A stretch of 27,915 nucleotides of DNA, from positions 1 to 27,915 of the forward strand of contig JBBDSW010000128.1 of the NCBI GenBank assembly GCA_040904745.1. Direction: 5' to 3'. The notes beneath the pieces were generated by a model, which saw nothing but the letters and a program-made list of their open reading frames with translations, was not told the origin of the DNA and ran no database searches. Numbering within the stretch: the first letter of the stretch is position 1; each line of letters opens with the position of its first letter. The stretch comes from T1Sed10-7 sp040904745 (lineage in GTDB: Bacteria; Actinomycetota; Nitriliruptoria; Nitriliruptorales; Nitriliruptoraceae). Of this stretch, positions 1-7,438 are shown piece by piece. Both the position numbers and the translations under genes were made by a program.

Positions 1-267
1 GAGCAGGTCGCGCTCATCGGCGAGCACCTCGAGGAGGAAGCAGCCCGGTTCGCGCGAGGTGACCTCGACGACCCGGCGGCCATCCACGGCGAGGACATGC
101 CGGGCCTCGCCGAACTGCGTGCTGGAGCAGCCGAGATCGACATCCAGCTCGAGCAACTCGATGACGGCGCCCTCCTGAGCTACACCACCGGCGACCCGAC
201 GCTCATCGAGGCCCTGCACCGCTGGGGCGAGGCACAGGTCTCCGACCACGGCGACCATGCCCAATAG
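1..267 (+). CDS. C-terminal part of a conserved protein of unknown function
   Basis: The reading frame enters from the left edge and stops at TAG 265-267, leaving 88 residues of an acidic protein. It contains an HGEDMPG stretch near the middle, a YTTGDPTLIEALHRW segment, and ends in HGDHAQ. I remember similar short actinobacterial proteins with HGxDMPG and a His/Asp-rich tail, some carrying doubtful enzyme names, but I cannot assign a function. There is no membrane segment in the visible part. The next gene is on the opposite strand and converges, with about 130 bp between the two stops in which I see no clear hairpin. The missing N-terminus lies outside the window. Confidence 0.6.
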   Translation, partial: EQVALIGEHLEEEAARFARGDLDDPAAIHGEDMPGLAELRAGAAEIDIQLEQLDDGALLSYTTGDPTLIEALHRWGEAQVSDHGDHAQ

Positions 268-399
268 GGAAGCGGATGGCCGCCACCCGAAGCGTGCCGG
301 TGCCTGGACCCTCCACGCCTTCGCCTCAGGGAGGACGGGCCACGCGCGGGGTCGGAGCTCGGTCGTCGGTCGCCGTCGCCACTGCGCCCGCCTGGGTGC

Positions 400-933
400 T
401 CACCGGCGATCCCTGACCGCCTCGTGGCCCCCCTGCTGACGCTGGATCGCCTCCAGCACGAAGATCGCCCCCGTGAAGGTGGGCACCAACCACTGGGCGA
501 CCCGCAGACGCCGTTGGGCGGCCGCAACCTCGGGGGGCGTGGCCCTGATGGGGATGGTTGCCGTCGCGACGGGGACGTCGCCGCCGCGGACGACACGTTG
601 ACCGGAGATGCCGGTCTCGGCGGTCGCGATCATGGCCAGGAGGGTCACCGCCGTCCGGACCCGACGCACCCCGACAGACCCTGGCTCCCGGCCCTGCGGG
701 GTGGGGCGGAGTCGACCGAGGGCGTAGGCGCTCGAGACGTGCGCGAGCAGCGCTGCTCCCGCGATCGGCGCCCAACGGAACCAGCCGGCGTTGGCCACCC
801 GGGTGCGTTGCGTGTGATCGTCGACCTCGATCGTGGCGCCGTTGAGGCCGATGGCACCCATCCATGCGCCACCGAACCATGCGGCCAACCCGACGTCGTG
901 GACCATGGCCAGCGCGGTAGTACGGTTCAACAT
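400..933 (-). CDS. Small integral membrane protein of unknown function
   Basis: A 177-residue protein with about four hydrophobic segments: near residues 8-30 (HDVGLAAWFGGAWMGAIGL), around 50-72, around 95-110 and around 145-162. The N-terminal HDVGLAAWFGG stretch resembles membrane proteins I have seen in other actinobacteria, but I know no role. The ATG at 931-933 is the first start in the frame. It is divergent from the DUF1990-like pair at 1155-2341, and the 221 bp between them must hold both promoters. The protein ends in a basic, Arg-rich tail. No catalytic motif is visible, so this is a membrane protein of unknown role. Confidence 0.7.
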   Translation of the reverse strand: MLNRTTALAMVHDVGLAAWFGGAWMGAIGLNGATIEVDDHTQRTRVANAGWFRWAPIAGAALLAHVSSAYALGRLRPTPQGREPGSVGVRRVRTAVTLLAMIATAETGISGQRVVRGGDVPVATATIPIRATPPEVAAAQRRLRVAQWLVPTFTGAIFVLEAIQRQQGGHEAVRDRR

Positions 934-1154
934 CGCTCGATCCTCCCGCCCTATCGAGGCATCGCATCGTCGCAGCCGGCCGTCCGATCCAGACCCTCAG
1001 CACGGTACGCCGTGTCTCCCGCTCGTGTCTGGAGCTGGGGGTCACCGTCCTGCGCTACGCCACGCAACGGGTCCCGACCTACCGCCGCGACCGGCAGCAG
1101 GATCCGGCAGAACCGCCCGACTTCGAACGGGAACTGCCCGGAGATCCGGCCACG

Positions 1155-1688
1155 TTGCAGCGCCCTCGTGATGGCATCGGCCCGCTGTACCACCGCAGCT
1201 ACTGGGTCTTCGTCACCGATGAAACGCTGAGCGGTGAAGAGCTGATCAGCTACATCCTCGCGGAGCCCAACCAGGTCACGCCCACCGAGATGGCGAGGTT
1301 CGAGACCTTCAGCGGCGGGCCAGCGCGTGACCTGCAGCTCGGCGACGAGCTGATCGTTCGTCTCCCCGGCCCGTGGGACGGCCCGGTACGCGTGATCGAG
1401 CGAACGCCCACATCGTTCCGGTTCGCAACGCTGCGGGGGCACATGGAGGCGGGTGAGATCGAGTTCCGGACCAGCACCGATGCTCGCGGCTTCCTCGAGT
1501 TCCGTATCGAGTCGTGGGCACGGAGCGGGAACCCGCTCTTCCACCTGGTGTACGGGCGGTTCGTGATCGGACGCGAGCTGCAGCTGCACATGTGGGCGCA
1601 GTTCTGCCGGCGTGTGGCCGCGGTCAGCGGCGGCGTGCGGATGAGCAACCCGTCCTCGACCAGCCGTCGTCTCGAACCGAACCTGTGA
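1155..1688 (+). CDS. DUF1990-like protein, first of a tandem pair; start codon uncertain
   Basis: The 177-residue product matches my memory of the DUF1990 family: FRFATLRGHMEAGEIEF, then an FRIESWARSGNP core and a C-terminal helix HMWAQFCRRVAAVSGG. Function is unknown. The start used is TTG 1155. However, the same frame is open back to 921, and the stretch 1029-1154 reads like part of the same fold (LRYATQRVPTYRRD, then FERELPGDPATLQRP). No ATG, GTG or TTG occurs in frame before 1155, only CTG codons, so either a CTG start near 1029 is used or a start has been lost or mis-sequenced. The stop TGA 1686-1688 overlaps the GTG of the next gene, a related protein, which implies coupled translation. 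Confidence 0.75.
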   Translation: MQRPRDGIGPLYHRSYWVFVTDETLSGEELISYILAEPNQVTPTEMARFETFSGGPARDLQLGDELIVRLPGPWDGPVRVIERTPTSFRFATLRGHMEAGEIEFRTSTDARGFLEFRIESWARSGNPLFHLVYGRFVIGRELQLHMWAQFCRRVAAVSGGVRMSNPSSTSRRLEPNL

Positions 1689-2341
1689 GCGGTGCTCGGC
1701 GCGTCGTCCAGACCGGGCGCGTGCCCGCGTGGGCGTTGCGTCGGTACGACGATCTTCACTCTCGGGACGTGAACTTCGAGCCGATCGCGTGGGAGGAGGC
1801 CGTCTCCGACCCGAGGTGGCAGGTCGACCGGCGATGCATCGCGCTGCCGAGCGAGGCACCTGGCCCACCGCAACCCGGTGGGCCTTTCGCGGTCGCTTGC
1901 GGTCTGCTGGAGAGCTACGAGATGGCTGACCCCGCGCTGGTACGGGCCGTCTACGACGCGGCGGCGCCGCTCGACGGACGCGACATGCTGCTCGTCGGTC
2001 GCTTCTACGGGTTGCGCTTCCCGATGGGGGTGCGCGTTGGAGGGGTGTTCGACGGCCCCGACGAGGTGGACGGTGCTCCCGTCCACCGCTTCGTATGGCA
2101 TTACCGCACGCTGGAGGGCCATCTCGAGCGCGGCCAGATGGACTACGAGGTCGTGAAGCACCTCGAGGACGGGCGGGTGGAGTTCCGCATCGCTGCCTAC
2201 TCGCAGCGCGGACCGATCAGGAACCCGATCGTGCGCCTTGGCTTCGCGTTCTTCGGGCGCTGTACCCAGTTGCGGTTCTATGCGCGCGCGTCGGAGCGGA
2301 TGCGGACCCTGACCGCTCAGGCCGCTGACCGAACCCGCTGA
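1685..2341 (+). CDS. DUF1990-like protein, second of a tandem pair
   Basis: The start is placed at GTG 1685, which shares GTGA with the stop of the preceding gene, giving 218 residues. A longer frame from 1514 exists but would overlap the first gene by 175 bp. The C-terminal half parallels its neighbour: TLEGHLERGQMDYEV corresponds to TLRGHMEAGEIEF, VEFRIAAYSQRG to LEFRIESWARSG, and RNPIVRLGF to GNPLFHLVY. The N-terminal half (WALRRYDDLHSRDVNFEPI and following) is not obviously shared. No catalytic motif or membrane segment is recognisable. The pair probably arose by duplication and may form one complex, but that is inference. Confidence 0.75.
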   Translation: MSGARRVVQTGRVPAWALRRYDDLHSRDVNFEPIAWEEAVSDPRWQVDRRCIALPSEAPGPPQPGGPFAVACGLLESYEMADPALVRAVYDAAAPLDGRDMLLVGRFYGLRFPMGVRVGGVFDGPDEVDGAPVHRFVWHYRTLEGHLERGQMDYEVVKHLEDGRVEFRIAAYSQRGPIRNPIVRLGFAFFGRCTQLRFYARASERMRTLTAQAADRTR

Positions 2342-2476
2342 AGATCGAGCACTCGACGGTCCCGATCTCGTGGTCCGTAGGTACGGGCCGAGCGATCCGC
2401 CCACCGCGTTCGGGCCGAACGAGGGTGTCCCGACCGCACGGTCGAGTGAGCGGTCCGATCGTCCGAGGAGCCCCTG

Positions 2477-3226
2477 ATGTCCGACACGCTCCACCTCGTC
2501 ATCGGTGCGACCGGCGCCGCCGGATCCGCCACGATTGCGCGCCTTCGTACGGCCGGCGCTCGTGTCGTCATCGCGGGCCGGGACGGCGAAGAGCTCTCGC
2601 GACTCTCCGAGGAGGCCGATGCCGAGGACGCCCACGAGGTGGACGCCCGGGATCTGACGCAGGTGGGTGAGCTCATCGCCGGCGTCGCCGATACCTATGG
2701 TCGGCTCGATGGCGTCGCGAACCTTGTGGGATCCGTCCTGCTCAAGCCCGCGCACCTGACCACCGCCGATGAGTGGGTGGAGACGATCGCGGTCAACCTC
2801 ACCTCCGCCTTCGCGGTGGTGAGGGCTGCGGCACCCCTGATGGCCAAGGCAGGTGGGGGATCGATCGTGCTGGCCGCGTCTGCTGCCGCACAGACCGGCA
2901 TCGCGAACCACGAGGCCATCGCCGCTGCCAAGGGCGGGGTCATCGGACTCACCCGCTCAGCGGCAGCCACCTACGGCGCTCGCGGGGTGCGCGTCAACGC
3001 GGTCGCGCCAGGGTTGGTCGACGCCAAGATGACGGCTGGGCTGATCGGCAACCGAGCCCAGGCTGAAGCCAGCCGTGCGATGCACGTGCTCGGACGGCTG
3101 GGAACCGGCGACGACGTCGCCGCCGCGGTCACTTGGCTCCTCGATCCCACGACCTCCTGGGTCACCGGACAGGTCATCGGGGTGGATGGCGGGCTCGGTC
3201 AGGTGCGCACCCGCCCCAAGGGATGA
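2477..3226 (+). CDS. Atypical short-chain dehydrogenase/reductase (SDR) lacking the catalytic tyrosine
   Basis: A 249-residue SDR-fold protein. Visible features are the N-terminal nucleotide-binding loop GATGAAG (residues 10-16), Asn107 in AVNLTS, the usual active-site serine position (Ser135 in AASAAAQ), RVNAVAPGL (172-180) and the C-terminal VTGQVIGVDGG. The normal YxxxK pair is not intact: Lys152 is present, but the place of Tyr (148) is Ile within NHEAIAAAK. I recall a subgroup of SDR proteins with this NHEAIAAAK form, so it looks like a subfamily trait, not damage. Substrate and whether it is a redox enzyme at all are unknown. GAGGAG lies about 6 bases before the ATG. Confidence 0.85.
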   Translation: MSDTLHLVIGATGAAGSATIARLRTAGARVVIAGRDGEELSRLSEEADAEDAHEVDARDLTQVGELIAGVADTYGRLDGVANLVGSVLLKPAHLTTADEWVETIAVNLTSAFAVVRAAAPLMAKAGGGSIVLAASAAAQTGIANHEAIAAAKGGVIGLTRSAAATYGARGVRVNAVAPGLVDAKMTAGLIGNRAQAEASRAMHVLGRLGTGDDVAAAVTWLLDPTTSWVTGQVIGVDGGLGQVRTRPKG

Positions 3227-3285
3227 ACCGGTTCCCCGCCACGACCGACCTTCCGCAACGGAAGCACGCACGAGGACCCCACTCC

Positions 3286-4032
3286 ATGATCGTCCCGGCG
3301 GATGAGAGACCACGGCAGGGTGCGTCGATCGGCCGTCCGGTGATGGCCATGCGTTGGCGTGACGTGAGCTACCTGCATTGGGACCTCGATCCCGACAGCG
3401 TCGCGAGACGCCTCCCCGAAGGGCTCGAGCCCGACCTGTTCGAGGGTCGTGCCTATGTCGGACTCGTACCCTTCGTCATGGATGGCATCCGGGTCGGCAC
3501 GGGCGGCCCGAGGCTGCCCGCGAGCCGGTTCCCCGAGACGAACGTGAGGACCTACGTCGTCGGTCCGGACGGGGGCCACGGGGTCTACTTCCACTCGCTC
3601 GACATCGATCGGCTGGCACCCGCGTTCGTCGCCCGCACGACCTACCGGCTGCCCTACTGCTATGCCGATATGAGCGTGACCGTCGAGGAGCACCGGATCA
3701 CTTACGCCGCCCGGCGTCGCTGGCCCGGACCGCGAGGGGCCATCTCGCGGGTCGCGCTCGAGGTCGGTGAGAGACTGGCTGATGGCGACCGTTCTCTCCT
3801 CGATGGGTTCTTGACGGCGCGTTTCGCGCTCTACGAGTCGACGCCGGGCGGAGCTCTGCTGCGAGCCGACATCTCGCACGAACCGTGGCCGCTTCGCGAG
3901 GCGCGCCCCGTCTCACTGGACGACGGCTTCGTCGCGGCCGCTGGATATCGACTCGACCGGGGTGCGCCCTCCCACGTCGTGCACGGTGGCGGTGTCGATG
4001 TGCAGGTGGGTCGTCCTCGACGGATCAGCTGA
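3286..4032 (+). CDS. DUF2071-like (YqjF-type) conserved protein
   Basis: A 248-residue protein opening with RPVMAMRWRDVSYLHWDLDP and continuing LPEGLEPDLFEGRAYVGLVPF, which I recognise as the DUF2071/COG3361 pattern. Later landmarks are FPETNVRTYVVGPDGGHGVY and FHSLDIDRLAP. No enzyme activity is established for this family to my knowledge. I chose ATG 3286 because GAGG sits about 10 bases upstream and the family start usually falls shortly before the RPVM block. An alternative ATG at 3223 overlaps the SDR stop (ATGA) and would give 269 residues, but its purine run directly abuts the codon. It lies in the same plus-strand run as the SDR gene. Confidence 0.75.
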   Translation: MIVPADERPRQGASIGRPVMAMRWRDVSYLHWDLDPDSVARRLPEGLEPDLFEGRAYVGLVPFVMDGIRVGTGGPRLPASRFPETNVRTYVVGPDGGHGVYFHSLDIDRLAPAFVARTTYRLPYCYADMSVTVEEHRITYAARRRWPGPRGAISRVALEVGERLADGDRSLLDGFLTARFALYESTPGGALLRADISHEPWPLREARPVSLDDGFVAAAGYRLDRGAPSHVVHGGGVDVQVGRPRRIS

Positions 4033-4097
4033 CGCTCGAGGCGTCCGGGCGGGTCGTCAGCTACGAACGTTGGAGGAGCCCGAGGAAGGGGTGGTTC

Positions 4098-4316
4098 ATG
4101 CGAACGATGGAGCCCGATATGCAGGACACGAAACGAGAGCGACGACGGATCGTCGGGAAACTGTTCTTCCTGATCGCCGGTACCGCGTCCTTCTTCCTGT
4201 CGGTAGGCCTCTGGTTCCTCGGTGATGACCGGCAGACGGCGATCTTCGTCGGGCTGTGGGTGCCCTCGCTGTTCTCGCTCGGAGCGCTCGTCGCGGCGCC
4301 GGAGCGTGTGCGATGA
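4098..4316 (+). CDS. Small two-span membrane protein, first of an overlapping pair
   Basis: A 72-residue protein with a charged N-terminus (DTKRERRR) and two hydrophobic segments: KLFFLIAGTASFFLSVGLWF, and a second beginning AIFVGLWVPSLFSLGALVAA. A strong ribosome binding site GGAAGGGG lies about 8 bases before ATG 4098. The stop overlaps the next start (ATGA at 4313-4316). The pairing with another tiny membrane protein suggests that both subunits act together, but I recognise neither. The frame is open further upstream, but only the 4098 start has a good binding site. Confidence 0.6.
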   Translation: MRTMEPDMQDTKRERRRIVGKLFFLIAGTASFFLSVGLWFLGDDRQTAIFVGLWVPSLFSLGALVAAPERVR

Positions 4317-4501
4317 CCGACCTCGCGCTGTTCGCCATCGGCACGATCGTGTTCTTCCTCGGAGGGACAGGTCTGGTGCTCTACGGACTCGACTCGTTCC
4401 AGGCGTGGAGCGTGGCCGGCACGTCCCACGACGAGGACCGTCACCTCGACGATGAGACGGTCGGTCAAGCGCTCACCGACCCGACCCGACGCTCCCACTG
4501 A
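4313..4501 (+). CDS. Small single-span membrane protein, second of an overlapping pair
   Basis: A 62-residue protein with one N-terminal hydrophobic helix (LALFAIGTIVFFLGGTGLVL) followed by an acidic, His/Asp-rich soluble tail (SHDEDRHLDDE). Its ATG shares four bases with the stop of the preceding small membrane protein, so the two are almost certainly translated together. No family is recognised. The downstream neighbour (DUF998-like) converges, with 112 bp between the stops. Confidence 0.6.
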   Translation: MTDLALFAIGTIVFFLGGTGLVLYGLDSFQAWSVAGTSHDEDRHLDDETVGQALTDPTRRSH

Positions 4502-4613
4502 GACCTCGCATGGGCGATGGCCGTCACGATCGTCATGAGCGTGCTGAGGTCCGTGTCCGGCGTCCACGAGCGAGGTCCAGCCCGCTTGGTTCGCGGTCCT
4601 CGGTCGCCTGGCC

Positions 4614-5222
4614 TCACAGGAGCCGCAGGCCGAGTAGCGCGACCCAGGTCCAGTTGGAGGTGACCATCACACGCTGGATGAGGCCAGCTCGAGTGGTGTC
4701 CTTGCCGTAGGCGGTGATGAACCATCCGAGCAGGAGCAGGCCGGCGGCTGCGGAGACGAGCGAGTACCAGCGCCACGCTCCCGCGCCGGTGATGCCGGAC
4801 ACGGTCGCCGCCGCCGGTACCGCCAGGAACACCGCGATACTGGCCAGGTCGTGCAGGCGGTGTCGCACGCTCTGCTCGGGCGGATCGCCGTCGATGGCGC
4901 CCGGCGGATAGCCGCGCATCGGATCCATGGGGAAGACGCCGGCGCCGGTCAGGCCGAGGCCGGCGACGCCGAGCAGTATCGACACGGTCAGACCTGCGCC
5001 GGCCGCATGGGCCCCGATGGCGAAGATCACGAGCAGCGCGCCGGTGACGAGGGAGCTGGTCACCTGGACCCAGCCCCGGGGACCGAGGCTCAGCGCGCTG
5101 ATGGGGTGGTAGCTCGGGCGGTAGCCCGGACGCGAGGCCCCGTCGATCAACCACACGAGGGTGAAACCGCCGACAGCGATGATCCCTCCGGTCAGCATGA
5201 GCGTCGTCCCGTGCATGGTCAT
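4614..5222 (-). CDS. DUF998-like integral membrane protein
   Basis: A 202-residue protein with about six hydrophobic segments. The stretch GYRPSYHPISALSLGPRGW near residue 35 and FPMDPMRGYPPG near residue 97, followed by RHRLHDLASIAVF, match what I remember of DUF998 membrane proteins: a first loop with ISALS and a later MDP plus HxLHD-like region. Function is unknown. It lies 74 bp downstream of the cupin gene on the same strand and may be cotranscribed with it from the SARP-like promoter at 5814-5845. Confidence 0.75.
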   Translation of the reverse strand: MTMHGTTLMLTGGIIAVGGFTLVWLIDGASRPGYRPSYHPISALSLGPRGWVQVTSSLVTGALLVIFAIGAHAAGAGLTVSILLGVAGLGLTGAGVFPMDPMRGYPPGAIDGDPPEQSVRHRLHDLASIAVFLAVPAAATVSGITGAGAWRWYSLVSAAAGLLLLGWFITAYGKDTTRAGLIQRVMVTSNWTWVALLGLRLL

Positions 5223-5296
5223 CCGATCCGGGGTGATCGCGAACCCTACAGAACGGCCTCCTCGGCGTGTCGTGGTGAAGCGGTGGCGACAGGGGG

Positions 5297-5806
5297 TCAG
5301 CCCAAGGGGCTGGGCGGCGGTCCGAGCACCTGGATGCCGTGCTCGAGGCAGACCTCCGCGACCCGGCCCGGGTCGATGAGGCCTGGCTCGGGCAGGGAAG
5401 GTGCCGCGGTCGGATCACCGAGCTGTGCGACCATCTGGTCGAAGCGAGGAGCCCGGACGTTCGAGCCGGTCACGCACACGAAGGCTGCGGCGTCGGAGTG
5501 GACCTGGAACGTGTGGGGGATCCCGTGCGGCAGGAACGCCATGCCGCCTGGTCCCGCGAGCACGTGGTCGTCCCCGGTGTGGAAGGCGACCTCCCCGGAG
5601 AGGACGACGAACAGCTCGTCTTCGTCGTCGTGTCGATGCAGCGGAGGCCCGAGGCCCCGCGGGGCGGTGAACTCGACGACGCTGAGGGCTCCGTCCTCAC
5701 CGCCGCGGACCTTGACGGTCGCGAGGTGGTTCAGGAAGTGGAGGTGATGGCCCGAGCCGGGTGCGATGACCTCAGGAGCTCGGCTGGATGTGGTGTTCGT
5801 GGACAT
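5297..5806 (-). CDS. Single-domain cupin protein, probably metal binding
   Basis: A 169-residue protein with one complete cupin domain. Motif 1 is LHRHDDEDELFVVLSGE with His57, His59 and Glu64, and motif 2 is the FLPHGIPHTF stretch with His98. These are the four usual metal ligands. The overall form resembles quercetin-dioxygenase-like cupins, but one-domain cupins have many roles and the substrate cannot be read. Only 7 bases separate the predicted -10 element (GATACT, 5814-5819) from the ATG, and no ribosome binding site is visible, so the transcript is probably leaderless. The gene follows the hydrolase-SARP regulator by 57 bp, and that spacer holds an 11-bp-period direct repeat suited to SARP control. 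Confidence 0.85.
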   Translation of the reverse strand: MSTNTTSSRAPEVIAPGSGHHLHFLNHLATVKVRGGEDGALSVVEFTAPRGLGPPLHRHDDEDELFVVLSGEVAFHTGDDHVLAGPGGMAFLPHGIPHTFQVHSDAAAFVCVTGSNVRAPRFDQMVAQLGDPTAAPSLPEPGLIDPGRVAEVCLEHGIQVLGPPPSPLG

Positions 5807-5813
5807 GCCGAGG

Positions 5814-5845
5814 AGTATCCGCGCAGGCCCTTCAGGGAACCTTCC
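5814..5845 (-). promoter_or_regulatory. SARP-type direct-repeat promoter of the cupin gene
   Basis: Read on the minus strand, the heptamer GGAAGGT (5845-5839), a 4-base spacer, then TGAAGGG (5834-5828) form direct repeats with an 11-bp period. Eight bases later comes GATACT (5819-5814), a good -10 element, and 7 bases after that the ATG of the cupin. An 11-bp repeat period with 8 bp to the -10 is the known layout of SARP operators. A near copy lies at 7928-7945. The likely binder is the SARP half encoded next door. Confidence 0.6.
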
Positions 5846-5863
5846 GGTGCGGTTCCGTTCGCG

Positions 5864-6829
5864 CTACCTCGCCGCTTGGGGATCGTCGGCCGGCCTGGAG
5901 AGCTCGTCCATCGCGGAGCGGTAGACCGCCCGCGCACGGTTGGCCTCGGTGACCGCACCCGCTCGCTCGAGCGCGGTGATCAGGATCCGGTGGGCGTCCT
6001 CGTCGTAGACGTCGATCTCGCGCAGTCGCAGCGCCAGGCTGACGGCGGCCTCCGGCTCGTCGCTGTCGAGCAGTCGGCGCGCCTTGCGCCTCGCGCTCGG
6101 GACGAAACGTGCCTGGGCCTCGGCCCTGGCCCCCTCGGTCCAGATCTCGTAGCGATCGTCCGGCAGGAACGCACCGGGGTAGGCCGCGACGACCGACGCG
6201 TCACCGCTCGCTCGGAACAACGCTTCGAGGTCGGTGTCGACCTCCTCGAGGTTCAGCCGTACGCTCTCGCGGTCGGCGATCACTCCTCCGTGCAGGACGC
6301 GGCGGACCCCGGAGAGCTGGACCGAGAGCCTGGCGCCGAGCCGGCCGCGATCGGTCTCGCCTGGCCACAGCAGCTCGAAGAGCTCGTCCCTGGTGACCGG
6401 CCACCCCCGGGCAGCGACGAGCCGCTTGCACAGCTGACGCGCGCGTCGAGAGCCCCAGTCGGCCGGCGGCACCTCCTGACCGTCGACGGCCACGGCGAAG
6501 CGGCCGAGGGTGGTGATGTGCACCGTCGGCCGTCCGACCGTGGCAACCGGGCCGGAGCGCACCGTCCCGGTCACGAACCGCTCGAACTCGTCCACCCACC
6601 CGTCCACGTCACCGGAGTAGCCGAAGTGGTCCCTGCCGGGCTGCTCGAAGAGCCGGCCGTTGGGCAGCAAGGCGACCAGCTCCCGTGCGCGTTCGATGGG
6701 GATCACCGGATCACCCGTACGGTGGATCACCAGCGCCGGACGCTGGATCCTGCTGGCGAGCTCGCGCACGTCCGCGGCGAAGCTGAGCTCCAAGAGCTCC
6801 AGCAAGCAGCGAGTCCTGGCTGGCCGCAT
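5864..6829 (-). CDS. SARP-type regulator half (winged helix plus BTAD) of a frameshifted alpha/beta-hydrolase fusion
   Basis: This 321-codon frame begins with the tail of an alpha/beta-hydrolase fold: ASRIQRPALVIHRTGDPVIP and the catalytic-histidine region GRDHFGYSGDVDGW. It continues into VHITTLGRFAVAVDGQEV and LFELLWPGE, a SARP/OmpR-like winged-helix DNA-binding domain, then a BTAD domain (AYPGAFLPDDRYEIWTEGAR to the end). It is therefore not a free-standing gene; it completes the hydrolase encoded upstream in another frame. Removing one base at 6805-6806 joins the two into a 513-residue protein. Hydrolase-regulator fusions of this kind occur in actinobacteria, and the hydrolase part may sense a small ligand. 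Cupin and DUF998 genes follow on the same strand. Confidence 0.8.
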   Translation of the reverse strand: MRPARTRCLLELLELSFAADVRELASRIQRPALVIHRTGDPVIPIERARELVALLPNGRLFEQPGRDHFGYSGDVDGWVDEFERFVTGTVRSGPVATVGRPTVHITTLGRFAVAVDGQEVPPADWGSRRARQLCKRLVAARGWPVTRDELFELLWPGETDRGRLGARLSVQLSGVRRVLHGGVIADRESVRLNLEEVDTDLEALFRASGDASVVAAYPGAFLPDDRYEIWTEGARAEAQARFVPSARRKARRLLDSDEPEAAVSLALRLREIDVYDEDAHRILITALERAGAVTEANRARAVYRSAMDELSRPADDPQAAR

Positions 6830-7406
6830 AGCGCTCGTAGCGCTGGTGCCAAGCGGCGAAGCTCGGGTCCTGGGCGGTCAGGGTCGGTGCCATCCCGGCG
6901 GCGACCGGTGAGTCCTCCGTGCCCCAACGCGCGGCGTAGCGCACCGCACCGGCGCGCTGCTCGGCGAGCGCCGTCGGGGTGACATCGGGCGGGAGCAGGG
7001 TCGCGCCGGTGCCGAACAGGATGAGGCTGTCGACCCGCTCCGGGTAGGTCGCCGCGAACAGCACGGACATCGGACCGCCCTCGGAGTTCCCGAACAGGTG
7101 GGCCCGCTCGATCCCAGCGTGGTCCATCACGGCCCGCAGATCCTCGACACGCTCGTCGAGGTTCGCGATCCGGCCGTTGCGGTCGGAGCACCCCGTCCCA
7201 CGCTTGTCGAAATGCAGGTAGCGGCAGAAGGACGCGAAGCGCTCCAGCATCGCGCGGACCGCCGGCTGTTCCCAGGACAGCTCGATGTTCTGTGCCGTGG
7301 GCGGGATGGCGACCACGGTGTGGTCGCCGGAACCGAACACCTGGTACGCGAGCCGGGCGCCACGGGTCGTCGCGAAGCGCGTCTGCGGCAACTGTTCCAA
7401 CGACAC
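6711..7406 (-). CDS. Alpha/beta-hydrolase half of the frameshifted hydrolase-SARP fusion
   Basis: GTG 7406, with GGGAGG about 11 bases upstream, starts an alpha/beta-hydrolase domain: GARLAYQVFGSGDHTVVAI, FDKRGTGCSDR around residues 66-76, and the nucleophile elbow GNSEGG with Ser108. The domain reads well to about residue 205 (YERYAASQDSLLA). It then turns into low-complexity Arg/Ala sequence because the true continuation is in the other frame from about 6805. The form GARLAYQVFG...DKRGTGCSD is like hydrolase domains that are fused to signalling or regulatory domains in actinobacteria. The last 30 or so residues of this frame are probably not biological unless the shift is programmed. Confidence 0.75.
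   Translation of the reverse strand: MSLEQLPQTRFATTRGARLAYQVFGSGDHTVVAIPPTAQNIELSWEQPAVRAMLERFASFCRYLHFDKRGTGCSDRNGRIANLDERVEDLRAVMDHAGIERAHLFGNSEGGPMSVLFAATYPERVDSLILFGTGATLLPPDVTPTALAEQRAGAVRYAARWGTEDSPVAAGMAPTLTAQDPSFAAWHQRYERYAASQDSLLAGALGAQLRRGRARARQQDPASGAGDPPYG
6801..6812 (-). other. Frameshift site inside the hydrolase-SARP fusion
   Basis: On the minus strand the bases CTGCTTGCTGGAG carry one base too many. Dropping a T (the extra A at 6805-6806 on the plus strand) gives CTGCTGCTGGAG and one continuous frame from 7406 to 5864. The nearby GGAGCTCTTGGAGCTC is a short imperfect tandem repeat that could favour slippage in replication or sequencing. Confidence 0.65.
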
Positions 7407-7438
7407 GCCGACGACCGCCTCCCGGAGTCCAATCGGAG

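Noticed and set aside
1514..1684. Extended start of the second DUF1990-like gene
   Set aside because: It would overlap the first gene by 175 bp and adds low-complexity sequence; the GTGA overlap at 1685 is the better start.
951..2911. Long minus-strand frames opposite the DUF1990 pair and SDR gene
   Set aside because: They are antisense to well-supported plus-strand genes, are Arg/Gly/Pro-rich and show no family motif; open shadow frames are expected in high-GC DNA.
5339..6982. 547-codon plus-strand frame
   Set aside because: It is antisense to the cupin and the hydrolase-SARP gene, both of which have clear catalytic or DNA-binding motifs.
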